Positions 46,599 to 56,997 of a stretch of 60,855 nucleotides of DNA are shown in pieces; positions within the stretch are counted from its first letter, which is position 1, and every line of letters starts with the position of its first letter. This DNA comes from Anabaena sp. 4-3. GTDB lineage: Bacteria; Cyanobacteriota; Cyanobacteriia; Cyanobacteriales; Nostocaceae. The position numbers were made by a program, and so were the translations under genes. Location of the stretch: assembly GCF_001597745.1 (NCBI RefSeq), contig NZ_LUHJ01000049.1:41829-102683 (forward strand), in the 5' to 3' direction. Under the pieces are notes generated by a model, which saw only the letters and a program-made list of their open reading frames with translations, ran no database searches and was not told the DNA's origin.

Positions 46599-47699
46599 AT
46601 GCAAACAGTAAACAAATGGCCACGATGGTTGACTGTGGGGCTGGCGTTTCCTATTGTTATTCTCAACGGTTGGCTATTAATTCAGGTTGTACACTATTTT
46701 CAACCTTTGGTGAGTGTTTTTGTATCTGCCGTCCTGTTGGCTTTTGTTTTAGATTATCCCATCCAGTTTTTTCAAAGCCGTGGGGTACAGCGTAACTTGG
46801 CGATTGGTGGGGTGTTATTGTTAGCTGTGGTGATTTTGGTAGGCTTAGGTCTGACTTTATTGCCATTAATCATACAGCAACTCAATGAGCTAGTGAATGT
46901 TCTGCCCAATTGGATTGATTCAGGGGTGCAGCAGCTAGACGCTTTCCAAAATTGGATAGCTACACAAACAGTCCCGGTGAATTTGAGTAGTTTGGTGACG
47001 CAGGTTTTAGAGCGATTGTCTAACCAATTGCAGTCTGTTACTGGTAAAATATTAGGCTTGGCTTTCGATACTATCGGCGTTGTGGTTAACGTGGTGCTGG
47101 CGATAGTGTTGACTACCTATATGGTACTGAATGGCGATCGCTTATGGGATGGTGTCTATCAATGGTTTCCCGTGAACATCGGGGCTAAAGTCCGGGAAAT
47201 ACTCAGAGAGGATTTTCATAATTATTTTATCGGTCAAGCTACCTTGGGTGCTGTCTTAGCGTTAACGGTGACTTTGGCTTTTGTAGCGTTGCGTGTTCCT
47301 TTAGCTTTACTTTTTGGACTTGCTATTGGTTTTTTCTCGCTGTTTCCTTTTGGTACAGGTATCGGTATTGGTCTTGTTAGTTTATTAGTTGCTTTGGAAA
47401 ACTTTTGGCAAGGTGTGGAAGTTTTAGGGGTTGCTGTTGCTATTGACCAAATTAATTCTAATTTTATTGCTCCTCGCATTTTGGGTAATTTAACTGGTTT
47501 AAATCCTGTTTGGGTGGTGGTTTCTTTGTTGTTGGGTGCTAAATTAGGTGGGGTTTTAGGTTTGTTGGTTGCTATCCCTACGGCTAGTTTTATTAAGGAT
47601 ATTGCTGATAGTTGGCGGGCTGGAGAATTTCATCGGGTTGAGAATACTGAGGCGGACTCTGGAAGGGTTGAGGGTGAGGTTGTGGTGACTAATAGTTGA
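46599..47699 (+). CDS. AI-2E family transporter (YdiK/PerM-like permease)
   Basis: A 366-residue inner-membrane protein with about seven to eight hydrophobic spans. Family features are the paired N-terminal helices, a soluble loop (about 85-150, QQLNELVNVLPNWIDSG), and the C-terminal FGLAIGFFSLFPFGTGIG, DQINSNFIAPRILG and LLVAIPTASFIKDI blocks. The family was named for autoinducer-2 export, but members include ion antiporters, so the substrate is open. The tail after residue 345 is acidic. It probably stands alone. Confidence 0.88.
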   Translation: MQTVNKWPRWLTVGLAFPIVILNGWLLIQVVHYFQPLVSVFVSAVLLAFVLDYPIQFFQSRGVQRNLAIGGVLLLAVVILVGLGLTLLPLIIQQLNELVNVLPNWIDSGVQQLDAFQNWIATQTVPVNLSSLVTQVLERLSNQLQSVTGKILGLAFDTIGVVVNVVLAIVLTTYMVLNGDRLWDGVYQWFPVNIGAKVREILREDFHNYFIGQATLGAVLALTVTLAFVALRVPLALLFGLAIGFFSLFPFGTGIGIGLVSLLVALENFWQGVEVLGVAVAIDQINSNFIAPRILGNLTGLNPVWVVVSLLLGAKLGGVLGLLVAIPTASFIKDIADSWRAGEFHRVENTEADSGRVEGEVVVTNS

Positions 47700-47986
47700 G
47701 AGGAGGAGGAAGAGAATTAAACGCGGAGGGGCGCGGAGGTAACGCGGAGGGGCGCGGAGTTTTTTTTATGTTTGGTTACGTGAAGTTAGGAAGGATCATA
47801 AAATTTTGATTTTTGATCAGATTGCACATCACGTTATTATTAATGGTTGTGGATTCTACTGCTGTAATTCTGAACATTTCTCATGATAGCTAACCAACAA
47901 ACCACAATTATATCTCTGCACATCACGCTAAACCTATCATGTTAAACCACAGTTAGCTTAAGTGATAAGCCAAGTAGGATAAGCCA
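47700..47986. other. Intergenic region upstream of the AAA/DUF4276 pair
   Basis: It contains an ACGCGGAGGGGCGCGGAG double repeat at 47720-47760 and two CACATCACG(T/C)TA motifs at 47827 and 47920, of unknown meaning. No gene is seen. Confidence 0.4.
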
Positions 47987-49186
47987 ATGGAAGGTAAAAG
48001 ATTTATTCATAAATTACGATTAGAAAATTTTCTTTCTTATGGAAGTGAGGGGGAAGATATTGAGCTACAACCATTAAATGTGTTAATTGGGCCTAACACT
48101 TCTGGTAAGTCAAATTTAATTGAAGCAATTGGAATTTTAAAAGCAACACCTACAGACTTACCTGCTCCTTTTCGGCAAGGTGGAGGAGTTACTGAGTTTC
48201 TTTGGAAAGGTGGACAAGAAAATCCAGTAGCTAAAATAGATGTTACTTTAAATTATCCACAAAGACCCCAAAATTTACGTTATCAGTTGAGCTTGACTGC
48301 AACTGGACAAAGACTAGAGCTAGTAGATGAAGTTGTAGAAAATGAACAAAAATATCCAGGGGAAGATGATGTCTATTTTTTCTATCGTTATCAAAGTGGT
48401 CATCCTGTTTTAAATGTTAACAAAATAGAGGATAATGGAGAACGATTTAAACGTTATCTTCGCCGAGAAGATTTGAGTCCAGAACAATCTGTTTTATCTC
48501 AAAGGAAAGACCCAGAACTTTATCCAGAACTCTCTTATCTTAGTACAGAATTTTCTAATATAGGTTTATATCGTCATTGGCAGATGGGACGATACGCAGA
48601 ACCAAGGAATGCTCAAAAAACCGATTTGCCTGAGCATCCTTTACTAGAAGATGGGAGTAATTTAGGATTAGTTTTAAACAATTTACAGCACAGACTAGGT
48701 ACTAGAAAAATTCTTGATAAACTGAAAAAATTTTATGATGCTGCCGAAGAACTGAGTGTCAGAATATATGGGGGTACTGTACAGATATTTATTCGTGAAG
48801 AGAATTTTATTCAACCAATTCCGGCAAATCGTTTATCTGATGGTACACTGCGTTATTTATTTTTAATTGCTTTACTGCTTGACCCTACTCCACCGCCACT
48901 AATTTGTATTGAAGAACCAGAAATAGGTTTACATCCAGATATTTTACCTACTATTGCTGAAATGCTAATTGAAGCATCTCAGAGAACACAATTAATTATT
49001 ACAACTCATTCTGATGCTTTAGTTTCGGCTTTGAGTGAATATCCTGAATCAGTGTTAGTTTGTGAACGAGATGAAAAAGGCTCTCATCTTCGTCGGCTTG
49101 AACCAGATAAACTGAAGAATTGGCTGGAAAATTATTCTCTGGGTGACTTGTGGCGGATGGGTGAAATTGGGGGAAATCGATGGTAA
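47987..49186 (+). CDS. AAA/ABC-type ATPase (OLD/RecF-like), putative defence partner
   Basis: A 399-residue ATPase of the SMC/RecF-like AAA_21 group. Walker A is GPNTSGKSNL (about 34-43), the signature-like segment is NRLSDGTLRYLF, Walker B is LICIEEPEIGLHP (about 302-314), and the H-loop is TTHSD (about 340). The helical insert (about 100-270) is charged. There is no TOPRIM domain in this chain; that role may fall to the next gene, which it overlaps by seven bases. Paired ATPase/TOPRIM systems (OLD, Gabija, PARIS-like) act against phages, but here this is inference. Confidence 0.85.
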   Translation: MEGKRFIHKLRLENFLSYGSEGEDIELQPLNVLIGPNTSGKSNLIEAIGILKATPTDLPAPFRQGGGVTEFLWKGGQENPVAKIDVTLNYPQRPQNLRYQLSLTATGQRLELVDEVVENEQKYPGEDDVYFFYRYQSGHPVLNVNKIEDNGERFKRYLRREDLSPEQSVLSQRKDPELYPELSYLSTEFSNIGLYRHWQMGRYAEPRNAQKTDLPEHPLLEDGSNLGLVLNNLQHRLGTRKILDKLKKFYDAAEELSVRIYGGTVQIFIREENFIQPIPANRLSDGTLRYLFLIALLLDPTPPPLICIEEPEIGLHPDILPTIAEMLIEASQRTQLIITTHSDALVSALSEYPESVLVCERDEKGSHLRRLEPDKLKNWLENYSLGDLWRMGEIGGNRW

Positions 49187-49800
49187 AAGAGGTGCGAATT
49201 TATGTAGAAGGTGGTGGGGATGGTAAAAACACAAAAGCATTAATTAGGCAAGGATTAAGTCAATTTCTCAAGCCTCTGGTTGAAGTTGCAAAAAGTAGAA
49301 AGATTAAATGGAGTATTATTATGTGTGGTACTCGTAATCATGCTTTTCGTGACTTTAAAAATGCTTTAAAAGACCATCCAGACGCATTGAATATATTGTT
49401 GGTTGATGCAGAAGCACCTGTGAATGTAGAGTCACCTTGGCAACATTTGAAGTCGAGGGATAATTGGGATAAACCTTTAGGAGTTGATGACAGTCAGTGT
49501 CACTTGATGGTGCAAGCAATGGAGGCTTGGTTTATTGCTGATATTGCAACTCTCACAAAATTTTACGGTAAGGGTTTTAAAGAAAATGCTATTCCCAAAT
49601 CTTCTAATGTAGAAATTATTGCTAAAGATAACTTAGAACCTAGTCTAAAGAATGCTACTTGTAATACTACAAAGGGAGAGTATCACAAAATTAACCATGC
49701 CTCTAAGCTGCTGGAATTGCTAGATGTGACTACTGTTCGTCAAGCTTCGACCAAGTGCGATCGCCTATTTACTACTTTACAAGAAAAAATGGAATCATAA
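49180..49800 (+). CDS. DUF4276 family protein, possible TOPRIM-like nuclease
   Basis: A 206-residue protein translationally coupled to the ATPase. N-terminal RIYVEGGGDGKNTKALIRQG (about 6-25) has the acidic start of TOPRIM-like folds. NILLVDAEAPV (about 69-80) provides a DXE-type motif, and HLMVQAMEAWFIAD (about 105-118) is a DUF4276 hallmark. Together these suggest a metal-dependent nuclease or related enzyme, though catalysis is unproven. It is read as the effector of the ATPase pair. The remaining C-terminal part is Lys-rich. It lies 111 bp upstream of mutS. Confidence 0.75.
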   Translation: MVKEVRIYVEGGGDGKNTKALIRQGLSQFLKPLVEVAKSRKIKWSIIMCGTRNHAFRDFKNALKDHPDALNILLVDAEAPVNVESPWQHLKSRDNWDKPLGVDDSQCHLMVQAMEAWFIADIATLTKFYGKGFKENAIPKSSNVEIIAKDNLEPSLKNATCNTTKGEYHKINHASKLLELLDVTTVRQASTKCDRLFTTLQEKMES

Positions 49801-49911
49801 GAAAATCTTAAACATAGGTGTAGCATGGTCGCTAGCATCCCCCGAAATTTTCACAGCACGTTATCATGGGATGTTGTGGCTTTTCTGTGCGTAAATCCTA
49901 GCATCTATCCT

Positions 49912-52479
49912 ATGACTGTTTCTCACTCTGACATCCAGCCAACGGAACCAAATCATTCTACTGCACCGCATACGGACACGCGACAGGTTGACCGCAGTAA
50001 GTTGAGTAAGATGTATCAGCACTATGTTGAGGTGAAGGATAAGTACCCTCATGCGTTGTTGCTGTATCGGGTGGGAGATTTTTTTGAGACGTTTTTTCAA
50101 GATGCGGTTACGGTAGCGCAAGAATTGGAATTAGTTCTTACCAGTAAGCACGGTGGCGAAGTTGGGCGTGTGGCGATGACTGGTGTTCCTCACCACGCTT
50201 GGGAACGCTACACTACCCTATTGGTGGAAAAGGGTTATGCTGTGGTGATTTGCGACCAGGTGGAAGATGCTTCTGAGGCGGTGGGTTTGGTGCGTCGGGA
50301 GGTGACACGCATCCTCACCCCAGGCACTTTGTTAGAAGAAGGAATGTTAAAATCTAGTCGCAATAATTACTTGGCGGCTGTGGTAATTGCGGGGAATCAT
50401 TGGGGTTTGGCTTATGCAGATATCTCCACGGGGGAATTTTTCACGACTCAAGATAGTAATTTAGAACTTCTCACTCAAGAATTGATGCGGTTGCAACCGG
50501 CTGAGGTGTTAGTGCCGACGAATGCGCCTGATTTGGCTAGTTTGCTGCGTCCGGGGGAAACTTCACCCCATCTACCAGAATGTTTACCGCCATCTTTTTG
50601 TTATAGTTTGCGATCGCAAGTCCCTTTTTCTCAAGGTGAGGCTAGAAGTAAATTATTGCAGACATACAAGGTGCGATCGCTTGAAGGTTTGGGTTGTGAC
50701 CATCTCCCCTTGGCAGTACGGGCGGCTGGGGGTTTACTAGAATACGTAGAAGATACCCAAAAAGAAAACCGTGTTTCTCTACAAAGACTCAGAACCTACA
50801 CCATCACCGACTATTTAATTGTAGACCAGCAAACCCGCCGCAACTTAGAAATTACTCAAACTGTCCGCGATGGCACGTTTCATGGTTCGCTGTTATGGGC
50901 TTTAGATAGAACTAGCACCGCAATGGGTAGCCGGGCTTTGCGGCGATGGTTGTTACAACCGCTACTTGATATTAAAGGGATTCGCGCTAGACAAGATACA
51001 ATTCAAGAATTAGCTGACAATACACCTCTACGTCAGGATTTACGGCAATTATTACGGCAGATTTACGACTTAGAACGTCTCACAGGGCGCACCACTTCCG
51101 GGACTGCTAACGCTAGAGATTTAGTAGCTTTGGCTGATTCTCTGTGTCGTTTACCAGAATTAGCCCGTTTGGTGGCTGATGCGCGTTCCCCCTTCCTGAA
51201 AGCTTTGCAAAAAGTCCCGCCAATTTTAGAAGAAGTGGCGCAGAATATCCGCGCCCACATTGTCGAATCACCACCAATACATCTCAAGGATGGCGGCTTA
51301 ATTCGTGCGGGGGTAAACCCACATTTGGATGAACGCAAGGCGACGGTGGAAGCAGATCAACAATGGATTGCTAATTTAGAAGTCGATGAACGAGCTAGAA
51401 CAGGTATCCCCACCCTCAAGGTAGGATTTAATAAAACCTTTGGTTACTATATTAGTATTTCTCGCGCCAAAGCTGACCAAGTACCGAGTAATTACATCCG
51501 TAAGCAAACCCTGACGAATGAAGAACGGTATATTACCCCAGAACTGAAAGAACGGGAAGCCAGGATTTTAACTGCCAGGGATGATTTAAATCAGTTGGAA
51601 TATGAGATTTTTGTGGCTTTGCGGGAAGAAGTCGGAACACAAGCCGAAGCAATTCGCAACCTGTCGCGTGCTGTCGCTGCGGCTGATGTGTTGTGTGGTT
51701 TGGCGGAGTTAGCAGTACAGCAAGGTTACTGTCGTCCTGAAATGATTCCCGGACGAGAATTAGCTATTGTTGAAGGTCGTCATCCGGTAGTCGAACAGTC
51801 TTTACCTGCGGGGTTTTTTGTGCCTAATTCTACTGAATTGGGATGTAGTGAAAATATCCCACTCCCTGACCTAATTATCCTCACAGGGCCAAACGCCAGT
51901 GGTAAAAGTTGCTATCTGCGTCAGGTGGGACTAATTCAGTTAATGGCGCAAATTGGGAGTTTTGTCCCGGCTAAGTCGGCGAGGTTGGGAGTGTGCGATC
52001 GCATTTTTACCCGTGTCGGTGCAGTTGATGATTTAGCTACGGGTCAATCTACGTTTATGGTAGAAATGAATGAAACGGCAAATATTCTCAACCACGCCAC
52101 AGCTAAATCTCTAGTTTTATTAGATGAAATTGGGCGAGGAACAGCTACCTTTGATGGACTTTCTATTGCTTGGGCGGTAGCAGAATATTTAGCTACAGAA
52201 ATCAAAGCTAGAACAATTTTCGCCACACACTATCATGAATTAAATGAATTAGCCGCGATGTTGCCCAATGTGGCTAATTATCAAGTAACTGTCAAAGAAT
52301 TACCCGACCAAATTATATTTTTACACCAAGTTCAACCGGGAGGTGCTGATAAATCTTACGGAATTGAAGCGGGAAGGTTAGCAGGTTTACCAACTGTGGT
52401 AATTCAACGAGCAAAACAAGTTATGGGACAAATAGAAAAACATAGCAAAATTGCTATTGGTTTAAAGAATTTAGAGTAA
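49912..52479 (+). CDS. mutS: DNA mismatch repair protein MutS
   Basis: An 855-residue mismatch-binding ATPase. The N-terminal mismatch-recognition [12 protein letters not shown] contains the Phe-X-Glu motif that contacts the mispair. The Walker A is [14 protein letters not shown] and the Walker B is [18 protein letters not shown], followed by ATHYHELN. Length is normal. ATG 49912 (MTVSHSDIQ) is favoured over 49825, which would add 29 atypical residues. It is on the same strand as the AAA/DUF4276 pair but is a housekeeping gene, so the pair is an insertion beside it rather than part of its operon. Confidence 0.95.
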   Translation: MTVSHSDIQPTEPNHSTAPHTDTRQVDRSKLSKMYQHYVEVKDKYPHALLLYRVGDFFETFFQDAVTVAQELELVLTSKHGGEVGRVAMTGVPHHAWERYTTLLVEKGYAVVICDQVEDASEAVGLVRREVTRILTPGTLLEEGMLKSSRNNYLAAVVIAGNHWGLAYADISTGEFFTTQDSNLELLTQELMRLQPAEVLVPTNAPDLASLLRPGETSPHLPECLPPSFCYSLRSQVPFSQGEARSKLLQTYKVRSLEGLGCDHLPLAVRAAGGLLEYVEDTQKENRVSLQRLRTYTITDYLIVDQQTRRNLEITQTVRDGTFHGSLLWALDRTSTAMGSRALRRWLLQPLLDIKGIRARQDTIQELADNTPLRQDLRQLLRQIYDLERLTGRTTSGTANARDLVALADSLCRLPELARLVADARSPFLKALQKVPPILEEVAQNIRAHIVESPPIHLKDGGLIRAGVNPHLDERKATVEADQQWIANLEVDERARTGIPTLKVGFNKTFGYYISISRAKADQVPSNYIRKQTLTNEERYITPELKEREARILTARDDLNQLEYEIFVALREEVGTQAEAIRNLSRAVAAADVLCGLAELAVQQGYCRPEMIPGRELAIVEGRHPVVEQSLPAGFFVPNSTELGCSENIPLPDLIILTGPNASGKSCYLRQVGLIQLMAQIGSFVPAKSARLGVCDRIFTRVGAVDDLATGQSTFMVEMNETANILNHATAKSLVLLDEIGRGTATFDGLSIAWAVAEYLATEIKARTIFATHYHELNELAAMLPNVANYQVTVKELPDQIIFLHQVQPGGADKSYGIEAGRLAGLPTVVIQRAKQVMGQIEKHSKIAIGLKNLE

Positions 52480-52517
52480 GATTTCTGACAAATACAGAGG
52501 TGTAGTAGAGAAAAAAT

Positions 52518-52570
52518 CATGACTAATGACTAATGACTAATGACTAATGACTAATGACTAATGACTAATT
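52518..52570 (+). repeat. AATGACT heptanucleotide array abutting a methyltransferase gene
   Basis: About seven perfect copies of AATGACT end only a few bases before the preferred start of the methyltransferase gene; an earlier in-frame ATG lies within the last unit. Confidence 0.85.
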
Positions 52571-52572
52571 TT

Positions 52573-53256
52573 ATGTTTGAACAACAACCGCAAAACTTAC
52601 GCCAAAAAGTCCAAGAATTAGCTTTAGAAGCCATCAATAAATCAGAACCAACAGCATGGTTTGAAACTTTATACGCTTCAGCTAACGGTGATACAGAACA
52701 AATTCCTTGGGCAAAATTAACACCTCACCCCTATCTACAAGATTGGTTAAATAATCATCAACCAATTACCACGGGGAAAAAAGCGTTAGTAATTGGGTGT
52801 GGTTTAGGAGATGATGCAGAAGCTTTAGCAAAATTAGGATTTACAGTTACAGCTTTTGATATTTCTCCAACGGCTATTGCTTGGTGTAAAAAGCGATTTC
52901 CTAACTCAAAAGTTAACTATGAAATTGCCGATTTATTAGCAATTCCTTCACAATGGCGTTTAGCTTTTGATTTTGTATTTGAATGTCGAAATATGCAAGC
53001 GTTACCTTTGAGTTTACGTCCTGCTGTTATCTCCTCCGTTGCTTCTGTGGTTGCGCCTGATGGGACTTTATTAGTAATTACTCGTGTGCGGGATACAGAA
53101 GAAGCACCATCTGGCCCCCCTTGGCCATTATCTGATTCTGAACTTGCCCAATTGGAAAGTTTGGGATTAGCAAAAATTGACGCTATGCAGTTTTTAGAAT
53201 CTCAGGAAACTGAGGTTAAACAGATGAGGATTGTATATCAAAGAGGTTCTAATTAA
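52573..53256 (+). CDS. Class I SAM-dependent methyltransferase (TPMT-like)
   Basis: A 227-residue Rossmann-fold methyltransferase. Motif I is ALVIGCGLGDDAEALA (about 70-85), followed by FTVTAFDISPTAI with the acidic ribose ligand and FDFVFECRNMQAL as motif IV. The overall layout resembles thiopurine/halide methyltransferases. The substrate is unknown. The preferred start (MFEQQ) follows a heptamer array, as at murF. It is not in an obvious operon, lying 93 bp after mutS. Confidence 0.85.
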   Translation: MFEQQPQNLRQKVQELALEAINKSEPTAWFETLYASANGDTEQIPWAKLTPHPYLQDWLNNHQPITTGKKALVIGCGLGDDAEALAKLGFTVTAFDISPTAIAWCKKRFPNSKVNYEIADLLAIPSQWRLAFDFVFECRNMQALPLSLRPAVISSVASVVAPDGTLLVITRVRDTEEAPSGPPWPLSDSELAQLESLGLAKIDAMQFLESQETEVKQMRIVYQRGSN

Positions 53257-53426
53257 TCTTTGAAACATGAAATTGTAGTAGTGTGGCAAGCTTTAAATGT
53301 TGCATTAAAACTCTCATTTTATCATTTATGTTTGTACCTCATTTATGTGCAACCTGCTGTAGTTTTAAAATGCGGTTTTTGAAAGTTACGGAGTTAATTT
53401 TGAATGAGAGAATTTTGAATTGTTTA

Positions 53427-54695
53427 TTACCTACCTCGTTCCCGTTCTAAATCATCGATGACTTTTTGCATATACCATTCTTCTGTCATCCCTGGATAGT
53501 AATCTTTTTTCTGTTCAATGAATCTTTGAGCAATTTCCCAATATCCCCCAACTAGGCGTAGAAGTCGCTGACGCAAGATGTTAAATTTTTGCTGTTTGGC
53601 TTCGGGAACAGATTTCTGAATTTGTTGCAGACTATCTAAAACTTGTTGATGATTTTCCCAGTCTTCTTGTTCACAAAAAATGCTGATGGCTTTTTGATAA
53701 TCATCTACAGCATTTTGCATTTCTTCTAAAAAAGTATAGGTGATGCCACGATTGTAGTAGGCTTGGGCATCATTGGGGTTAATTTGCAATGCTTGGGTGT
53801 AGTCAGAAATTGCACCGAGATAATTACCCATTGCGCGATAGGTGTTACCTCTGGCAACATAATTTAAAGCGTCTTGGGGTTGAATTTGGATAGCTTGATT
53901 AAAATCCGCGATCGCACCTTGATAATCACCTAATAAAGAACGTGCTTTTCCTCGGTTACGGTACACTATCGCATCTTGAAAGTTTAATTGTAGAGCTTGG
54001 TTAAAATCTGCGATCGCTTCTCGATAATTCCCCAGTTTACAACGCACCACGCCCCGACAGCAATACGCCTGAGCATCTTGGGCATCGGCTTGTAATATCC
54101 AATTTAAGTCAGCAATGGCTTGCTGAGTATCTCCCTTTTCGGCTTTGTCTAAAAGTTGGCTAAAATAGTCCTGAACCGATGTCATCGGCGCAGTTTTAGC
54201 AACTACTGGCTGTGTAACTGGTTTAGCTGGGGGTTGTAACTGTTTAATTAGTTCTAAGCAGCGACGACAATTTTCTGTATCTTTTTGCTGTAAGTATAAA
54301 TCTGCGGCTTTTTTAAAACTAGCGATCGCATCTTGAATATAACTCTGTTTGCGTCGCACTATCCCCCGTAACTCATGCGCCGCAGCATAATTGAGATTTA
54401 ACCGAATCGCCTTGTCTACATCTTCTAACGCCCCTGGTAAATTTTTCAATGCTAATCTAGCTAAAGCGCGACAGTAATATGCTGTCACACTCTCAGGATT
54501 TATCTTGATAGCTTCTGTATAATCAGAAACAGCCTGAATAATTGCCCCGGAATCATAATATGCTAAACCCCGTTTTAAGTAAGCTTCGGCATAATAAGGA
54601 GTGAATTGTATAGCCAAGCTAAAATCCTCAATAGCTCCAGCGTAGTCTTTTTGTTGAGCTTTTTCTAGTCCCTGATGGTAAAAATCGTTATTCAT
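53427..54695 (-). CDS. Tetratricopeptide repeat protein
   Basis: A 422-residue protein composed of about nine TPR units: three to four near the N-terminus (about 3-135) and five more at about 180-340, many with the consensus AIADFNQALQL or AYYNRGITY. A Gln/Pro/Val linker (about 150-175) separates the two groups. The C-terminal 80 residues are charged and helical. It is a cytosolic scaffold by type; no partner is evident. It is divergent from the DUF711 gene across about 85 bp. Confidence 0.88.
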   Translation of the reverse strand: MNNDFYHQGLEKAQQKDYAGAIEDFSLAIQFTPYYAEAYLKRGLAYYDSGAIIQAVSDYTEAIKINPESVTAYYCRALARLALKNLPGALEDVDKAIRLNLNYAAAHELRGIVRRKQSYIQDAIASFKKAADLYLQQKDTENCRRCLELIKQLQPPAKPVTQPVVAKTAPMTSVQDYFSQLLDKAEKGDTQQAIADLNWILQADAQDAQAYCCRGVVRCKLGNYREAIADFNQALQLNFQDAIVYRNRGKARSLLGDYQGAIADFNQAIQIQPQDALNYVARGNTYRAMGNYLGAISDYTQALQINPNDAQAYYNRGITYTFLEEMQNAVDDYQKAISIFCEQEDWENHQQVLDSLQQIQKSVPEAKQQKFNILRQRLLRLVGGYWEIAQRFIEQKKDYYPGMTEEWYMQKVIDDLERERGR

Positions 54696-54779
54696 AGCTA
54701 TTGTTTACCTGATTCAGTGAGTTATTAGTCACATATCTTTAATATTCACCGTAAATATCAATTATTCCTAAATTACACT

Positions 54780-55913
54780 ATGAAAATTAGAACTATCACT
54801 ACAGGTATATCATTAGATTCACCCCAAGACACAGCCAAGCTGAAAATAGCTGCTGATTTTAACCAAACAGCACAGGAAATTTTTCAATCCCAAGGTTACG
54901 AAGTGCAAACTACGAGAATAGCGACTAACTCCTGGGAAGAATATCTTTTAGGTTTACCTCCAGCTAAAATTATTCAAGAAATTCAAGCTTTAGAAACATT
55001 GTGTCAAAGTTTGAAGGTGAATTTTTTCAATATTGGTTATGCTAGCACTCCCGAAACTATAGAGATAATTCCCGACATCAACAAACATACATCTATAGTT
55101 TACTGCTCAAGTAAAATTGGTAATCATTTTGAAAACGCGAGAGAATCAGCCCAAGCGATTAAACGCATCTCTCTAGAGACTGAAAACGGCTATGGTAATT
55201 TTCGTTTTTGTGCTGGGGCTAACTGTCAGCCAGGTATCCCCTTTTTCCCGACATCTTATCATGTAGGTGAAACATCTTTTGCGATTGGTTTAGAGTTAGC
55301 TGACTTAGTAATGCAAGCATTTGTACAAGCTGATGATATTCCAGAGGCGGAAAATCAGCTACAAATAATTTTAGAAAAAGAAGTTAAGAAAATAGAAGCG
55401 ATCGCCTACAATATCTCTAAGCAATTTCCGATAAAATTTTCTGGTATAGATACATCTCTCGCACCATCGTTAGATAAAGACAATAGTATTGCTTTCGCCT
55501 ACGAAAAATTACTAAATGGTAAATTTGGGAATTCTGGAACTTTAGCAATTTCTGGGATGCTAACGCGAGTCTTAAAAAGCATACCTGTAAAAACCTGTGG
55601 TTATTCTGGCTTAATGCTACCAGTTTGTGAAGATATCGGATTAGCAACTAGAGCCAACGAGCAAACTTATGATATTACCAATTTATTGCTATATTCAGCC
55701 GTTTGTGGTTGTGGATTAGATACCGTACCCATTCCTGGGGATATTTCCATAGACAAGATTACATCCATATTAATAGATATGACAACATTAGCCTTTAAAC
55801 TCAACAAACCACTCTCAGCCAGATTATTTCCCATCCCCAATAAACAAGCAGGGGAAATGACGGATTTTAATTCCCCCTATCTTGTAGATTGTCAAATCTT
55901 TGCAGTTAATTAA
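54780..55913 (+). CDS. DUF711 (UPF0210) family protein
   Basis: A 377-residue protein with the DUF711 block RFCAGANCQPGIPFFPTSYH (about 148-167) and a second Gly/Cys-rich block, YSAVCGCGLDTVPIPGD (about 306-322). The fold is related to glycyl-radical/PFL-like barrels, but a catalytic radical loop is not evident and the function is unknown. The gene faces the dioxygenase gene tail to tail. No signal peptide or membrane span. Confidence 0.82.
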   Translation: MKIRTITTGISLDSPQDTAKLKIAADFNQTAQEIFQSQGYEVQTTRIATNSWEEYLLGLPPAKIIQEIQALETLCQSLKVNFFNIGYASTPETIEIIPDINKHTSIVYCSSKIGNHFENARESAQAIKRISLETENGYGNFRFCAGANCQPGIPFFPTSYHVGETSFAIGLELADLVMQAFVQADDIPEAENQLQIILEKEVKKIEAIAYNISKQFPIKFSGIDTSLAPSLDKDNSIAFAYEKLLNGKFGNSGTLAISGMLTRVLKSIPVKTCGYSGLMLPVCEDIGLATRANEQTYDITNLLLYSAVCGCGLDTVPIPGDISIDKITSILIDMTTLAFKLNKPLSARLFPIPNKQAGEMTDFNSPYLVDCQIFAVN

Positions 55914-55919
55914 ACTGGG

Positions 55920-56075
55920 GCATAAATCAATTAAAAATACCCTACGGGTGAATCCTACGGATACGCTGCGCGTTCGCTACGAGACGCAAGCTAAAAAATT
56001 CAAAATTGGGATTATTGACTGTTGATTTTTGACTAGATAGAAGTTATTTTCCCCTGCTTCCTCATCCCCCCTACA
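55920..56075. repeat. Diverged copy of the GNAT-flanking repeat family
   Basis: AAAATACCCTACGGG, then AAAATTCAAAATTGG, then TTGACTGTTGATTTTTGACT and AAGTTATTTTCCCCTGCTTC occur in the same order as in the arms at 7003-7112 and 8409-8520, with an inserted GCTGCGCGTTCGCTACGAG-type palindrome. Confidence 0.55.
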
Positions 56076-56082
56076 CCCTGCT

Positions 56083-56751
56083 TCACTCAGTCAACAAACT
56101 CGGAGAAGTCAGCACAAAAACATCCCTGATTCCCTGCGCTGGAGTTTGCGGTTTAATAGGAGTGGTAAAGTGGAAAAACTCATGGTCATTGACTAATAAC
56201 AACTCTCCAGGATGGAGAATCTTGCTAAATACAGGCTTCTCTTTTTTAGCAGTATATAAATGTGTTTCTCCGCCCAGAATATTGTCTCTATGCACAGAAA
56301 AAATCCCAATAAAATCAGTACCATCTTGATGGATACCTTCAGGTGCGGGATTACCAAAATTTTCAGGAGTGCAAATAGTTCTGATTTGATGCACACCAAT
56401 CTCTGCTTCTGGATGGAGTTTACAAGAGTCAGTAAATGCCAAAACTAACTTTTTAAAACTATCAAGTTCAATTAAAGCATCTTCTAATTCAGCAAACTCT
56501 CGTTTAACATCACCTAACAAGGGATTGTATTCTTTACTTTGCAAAAGATATCCATGAGGTAGTTTAACTAATTTTTCACCTGCAACCGTAAACCGTGAGA
56601 GTCTTCTTAAACGGTATTTACCTTTAATATAAGGATCAACAGGCAAATTATTAAAAAACGGTTGAAAATCTGCTACATTAATTGAATTTACCTTTCTTAA
56701 GGTAAACAGAAAAGCATATTCTAATTCTGTAATTACCCCGACTCTTTGCAT
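56083..56751 (-). CDS. 2OG-Fe(II) dioxygenase family protein (2OG-Fe_Oxy_2)
   Basis: A 222-residue cupin-fold oxygenase. The iron-binding HXD is in EGIHQDGTDFIG (about 138-149) and the distal His is in HEFFHFTTPI (about 190-199), followed by GIRDVFVLTSPSL. The family includes amino acid hydroxylases that use 2-oxoglutarate. The substrate is not evident; a free amino acid or peptide is possible by family analogy. It is convergent with the DUF711 gene. Confidence 0.82.
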   Translation of the reverse strand: MQRVGVITELEYAFLFTLRKVNSINVADFQPFFNNLPVDPYIKGKYRLRRLSRFTVAGEKLVKLPHGYLLQSKEYNPLLGDVKREFAELEDALIELDSFKKLVLAFTDSCKLHPEAEIGVHQIRTICTPENFGNPAPEGIHQDGTDFIGIFSVHRDNILGGETHLYTAKKEKPVFSKILHPGELLLVNDHEFFHFTTPIKPQTPAQGIRDVFVLTSPSLLTE

Positions 56752-56997
56752 AGGAATTTTCTCCTTGCAGTGGCATTTTCCCCATTTTGGATGTATGGGG
56801 GGCTGATACCACCGAGTATAGGCGACTTTTTAGCAAACTGTCGTTAAAATAACTACAAAAATTGACAAATTGTGATAGAAGCCTGACGTAAATACTGCCG
56901 AATGATTGAGCATCAAGATTGAGAGAGCGCGGTTAGCTGTATATTGAGATTTCATCTGGTTAACAGTACCCAGTTCCCCATACTCAATTCCCGAAAA

